Source: Streptomyces sp. NBC_00490 (GTDB lineage Bacteria; Actinomycetota; Actinomycetes; Streptomycetales; Streptomycetaceae). Taken from it: a stretch of 64,000 bases of DNA. Positions within the stretch are counted from its first letter, which is position 1. Each line of letters begins with the position of its first letter. The DNA lies in NCBI RefSeq assembly GCF_036013645.1, contig NZ_CP107869.1:10292001-10356000 (forward strand), written 5' to 3'. The translations under genes and the position numbers were made by a program. The notes beneath the pieces were generated by a model. The model was not told where the DNA came from. It saw nothing but the letters and a program-made list of their open reading frames with translations, and searched no databases. This document shows positions 61,321 to 64,000 of the stretch, piece by piece.

Positions 61321-64000
61321 ATGCCGGGCGGGGCCCGCGAGCGGTTCGGCGAGATGCTGCAGGTGCTCGCCGCCTGCGGGCACGACCTGGACGCCGATGA
61401 GGTCCTCGACGTGTTGTGGCTGGCGCGCCGGCTGCCCGGGGGCGAGGACGCGCCGCTGCACCTGAAACCGTCCGCCGAGCGGCCGCACCCCGCTCCGACG
61501 CCAGTCGCCCCACCGGACCCGGCTGCTCCCGAGCCACCGCCGCCCGATCCCGACGACCCGGGACTGCCCGACCTCATCCCGCCGACCCTGTACGCGGCAG
61601 CCCGCCAGACCCCGGCCCCGCAACCGCGCTCCGGGTGGCCCGGCGCGGAACACCGCCGGGCCATGTCGGTCAGGGTGCCCGAGAGCAAGGCCCTCGCCGA
61701 CGGACTCGCCGTCAGCCGGGCGTTGCGGCCTCTCCGGCGCCGTCTGGACAGCCGGCACCGCCTGGAGATCGACGAGGAGCGCACCGCCGCCCGATTCGCC
61801 GAGGCCGGGCTGCCCGACATGGTGCTGCGCCCGGCACGGGAGCGGTGGCTGCATCTGGTGCTGCTCGTCGACGACGGTCTGTCCATGCTGCTGTGGCACC
61901 GGCTCGGGGCCGAACTGCGGTTCCTGCTGGAGCGGTTGGGCGCCTTCGCTACGATCAGGGTGCTCGGCCTCGACACCCGCGCGGGACGCCGACCTCGGCT
62001 GCACGCGGGCCCGTTCCGGCCCGACAGCCCCGAGCTGCCGCTCAGCACCGTCAACGACCCCTCCGGCCGCACACTTGTCCTTGTCGTCAGCGACGGCATG
62101 GGCCCCGCCTGGCGGGCGGGCGTGATGCACGAGCTGCTGACCGAACGGGCGGCGCACGGACCCGTCGCGGTGCTGCACACCCTGCCGCCGGAGATGTGGG
62201 AAGCGTCCGGCATCGCCGCCGAGCACTGGCAGGTCACCACCCGGCGGATCGGCGGCGCCAACACGTCCTGGGAAATCTCCGACCCCGTGCTCCCGGCGGG
62301 GCTGGGCGAGTTCGACGGCGTACCCGTGGCGGTACTGGAGCCGACGGCCGCGTCACTGCGCCCCTGGGCGGACCTGCTCGCCTCGCCTGGTACCTCCGCG
62401 GAGTTGCCGCTGCTCACCCGCCCCGGCCGGGCTGGCGCCGTCGCCGCCTCACTCGATCCGGACAGTACCCAGCACTTCCGCGACGCGGCCACTCCGGAGG
62501 CCTACCGGCTCGCCGCCCATCTCGCGGCCGTGTCCCCGCTGTCGGTGCCGGTGATGCGGCTCGTGCAGGGCGAGGTGCTGGCGGCGCGGCCCTCGCATCT
62601 GGCGGAGGTCTTCCTCGGCGGTCTGGTACGGCCGCATCCGGCACCCGTGCCGGGCCCGCTGCCGGCCAAGCACCGGGTGTTCGACTTCTCGGAGGAGGCC
62701 AAGGCAGTGCTCTTGGACGCGGTGCCGCAGGCCGAACTCCTGCGCACCGGGCGACTCATCGGACACCGCCTTGAGGAACTCGCCGGAAACTCCCCCGACT
62801 TCCCCGCCTGGCTGGCCCATCCGGACGGCTCCGCACAACTGCCCGCCTCGCAAAAGCCGTTCACCAGCGTCGAGCGACGGCTGCTCGCCCGGTTCGGTGT
62901 GTCCTTCGACCGCGTCTCCCCGCTGCCCGGACCTCGGCCTGAGGCGGTGGACGCCGGGAACGCGGACGACTGGGTGCCGCTGACCGCCCAGGACCCCGTC
63001 CGGCTCGGTCCGTACGAACTGCGCGGGCGGCGCCGAGGCCGCCGTACGGTGGTCTACCGCGGGGTCACCGCGGACGGCGCGGCGGCCGTGCTGCGGGTGC
63101 CGCGGCCGGATCTGCCCGCAGCCAACATCCGGTTGCTGGAGGTGGAGGCAGAGGCGCTGGCCCGGCTCCAGGGACCGTATGTGCCCGCGCTGCTCGCCAC
63201 CCGGTTCGACGACTCGCCACCCTGGCTGGCGATGGCGCCGATTGCGGACACCGAGGCACCGCGCGCACGGCCTCCGCAACTCGTCGACTTCGTCAACGAG
63301 GCGATCCCGACCGGGGCCGCGCCCTTCGACACACTCCGCGGGCTCCTCGTCGCCTACCACCTGGCCAGCGCGCTCGCTCTGTGCCACGCCTCGGGACTGG
63401 TCCTCGCGGACCTCAACGCCGACGACGTGTACGTGCTGCGCCGCACCGTCGTCCTCGGCGGCCTCTCGGACTGTGTCGTCGACGGACGTCACCTGGGCTC
63501 CGGACCGGTCCCGACGGCCGCGGACAACGTCCGTTCGCTAGGCGGGCTGCTCCAGCTCGTCAGCACCAAGGCGGGGTTGCGCCTGGCGGGCCTGGCCGAG
63601 GGCATGCACCTGTGGCAAGGCACCACCTGGGAGCCGCTGCGGAAGCTGGTGCTGCGCTGTCTCGACGACGATCCCGGACTGCGGCCGACGGCGAGCGAGG
63701 TCGCTGACCTGCTGGCCCGGTACATCGCCCAGAACCGACTGACCGGCCCACGGAGCGGCGCAGGCGTCGACGGCGGTGTGCGCGCGGCGGCCCGGGTTCA
63801 CCTCACCCCGCCCCGACGCTCCGGACCACTTTCCCCCGAACCACCCTCGCTGCGGCTGCCCCGTTTCGGCGCGGGCCGCCGGGAGGGCGAGGCCCGGCTG
63901 GAGCGGCTACGCGTCCCGCTGAGGTACAGCAGACGGCTGACCTTGGTCGGCGCTTACCACTACAGCGGGCGGGCCACGACGACGGTCGCGCTGGGCTCCC
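61321..64000 (+). CDS. SAV_2336-type multidomain protein (partial, runs off the window)
   Basis: From ATG 61321 the frame stays open for 893 codons to the end of the window. Order seen: a short helical N-terminus (ERFGEMLQVLAACGHDLDADEVLDVLWLARRLP) and a Pro-rich linker as in SAV_2336 N-terminal proteins. A vWA-like domain follows, with VLLVDDGLSMLLWHRL in the position of the DxSxS metal site (degenerate) and VLVVSDGMGPAWRAG. A protein-kinase-like domain (about residues 560-800, LGPYELRGRRRGRRTVVYRGV ... ASALALCHASGLVLADLNADDVYVL) is next, where the HRD Arg and the catalytic Asn are replaced, suggesting a pseudokinase. The last residues (RYSRRLTLVGAYHYSGRATTTVALG) look like the start of a P-loop NTPase. 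It is the receptor-like partner of the MoxR gene upstream. Confidence 0.78.
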   Translation, partial: MPGGARERFGEMLQVLAACGHDLDADEVLDVLWLARRLPGGEDAPLHLKPSAERPHPAPTPVAPPDPAAPEPPPPDPDDPGLPDLIPPTLYAAARQTPAPQPRSGWPGAEHRRAMSVRVPESKALADGLAVSRALRPLRRRLDSRHRLEIDEERTAARFAEAGLPDMVLRPARERWLHLVLLVDDGLSMLLWHRLGAELRFLLERLGAFATIRVLGLDTRAGRRPRLHAGPFRPDSPELPLSTVNDPSGRTLVLVVSDGMGPAWRAGVMHELLTERAAHGPVAVLHTLPPEMWEASGIAAEHWQVTTRRIGGANTSWEISDPVLPAGLGEFDGVPVAVLEPTAASLRPWADLLASPGTSAELPLLTRPGRAGAVAASLDPDSTQHFRDAATPEAYRLAAHLAAVSPLSVPVMRLVQGEVLAARPSHLAEVFLGGLVRPHPAPVPGPLPAKHRVFDFSEEAKAVLLDAVPQAELLRTGRLIGHRLEELAGNSPDFPAWLAHPDGSAQLPASQKPFTSVERRLLARFGVSFDRVSPLPGPRPEAVDAGNADDWVPLTAQDPVRLGPYELRGRRRGRRTVVYRGVTADGAAAVLRVPRPDLPAANIRLLEVEAEALARLQGPYVPALLATRFDDSPPWLAMAPIADTEAPRARPPQLVDFVNEAIPTGAAPFDTLRGLLVAYHLASALALCHASGLVLADLNADDVYVLRRTVVLGGLSDCVVDGRHLGSGPVPTAADNVRSLGGLLQLVSTKAGLRLAGLAEGMHLWQGTTWEPLRKLVLRCLDDDPGLRPTASEVADLLARYIAQNRLTGPRSGAGVDGGVRAAARVHLTPPRRSGPLSPEPPSLRLPRFGAGRREGEARLERLRVPLRYSRRLTLVGAYHYSGRATTTVALGS

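Overview
The window is high-GC actinobacterial DNA. GTG and TTG starts are frequent, third codon positions are strongly G/C-biased, and the families present (conservon, effector-associated conflict components, SAV_2336-type proteins, HTH-XRE/TPR regulators) point to Streptomyces or a close relative. No rRNA or tRNA gene was found. Many insertion elements, gene ends and frameshifted genes, and little housekeeping content, suggest an accessory region, probably towards a chromosome arm; that placement is inference.

Layout. 0-9.6 kb: a frameshifted ISL3 transposase, a TetR/oxidoreductase divergent pair with a clear palindromic operator, an esterase, an orphan deaminase-toxin C-terminus, a uronate-dehydrogenase-like SDR, an IS5-type transposase, a small secreted protein and an AraC regulator. 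10-21.7 kb: a mosaic of conflict-type genes: a Schlafen/AlbA_2 protein and two paralogous TIR-NB-ARC-TPR STAND genes, interspersed with three degraded 3' ends of a helicase-associated-domain gene; a fourth 27-bp trace of the same gene end lies at 5.6 kb. 21.7-25.5 kb: a LacI/PhyH dioxygenase pair, an SDR-MFS deletion chimera and a secreted CinY/HET-C-like protein. 25.7-30.9 kb: a two-gene system of an EACC1-like adaptor and a caspase-nSTAND-WD40 effector. 31-36.2 kb: a broken rRNA-methyltransferase-like gene, XRE regulators (one interrupted by an IS256 element) and a triple-HTH protein. 36.5-42.6 kb: a conservon (cvnA-D) with a GAF protein and an acyl-CoA dehydrogenase, plus an HATPase-like protein and a small Cys-rich protein. 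42.7-51.1 kb: XRE/TPR regulators, an HAD hydrolase, a HEPN-like protein, a methyltransferase, a truncated TfuA-like gene and an MFS exporter. 51.3-57.8 kb: a tiny type I-E-like CRISPR relic beside an OLD-family nuclease carrying an in-frame amber codon, spaced palindromes, gene remnants, and a NucA/NucB nuclease convergent with a small acidic protein. 57.8 kb to the end: a VMAP-type system (Trypco1, trypsin-VMAP, MoxR ATPase, SAV_2336-type protein) running off the edge.

Taken together, at least five candidate intracellular-conflict modules (TIR-STAND pair, Schlafen, EACC1/caspase-STAND, OLD plus CRISPR relic, VMAP) and several possible single-gene effectors (deaminase, HEPN, NucA/B) are packed into 64 kb, separated by mobile-element scars. 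The two most unusual signals are the repeated helicase-tail scars that border the TIR-STAND, Schlafen and deaminase genes, and the CRISPR relic whose middle repeat is a hybrid of two orientations.
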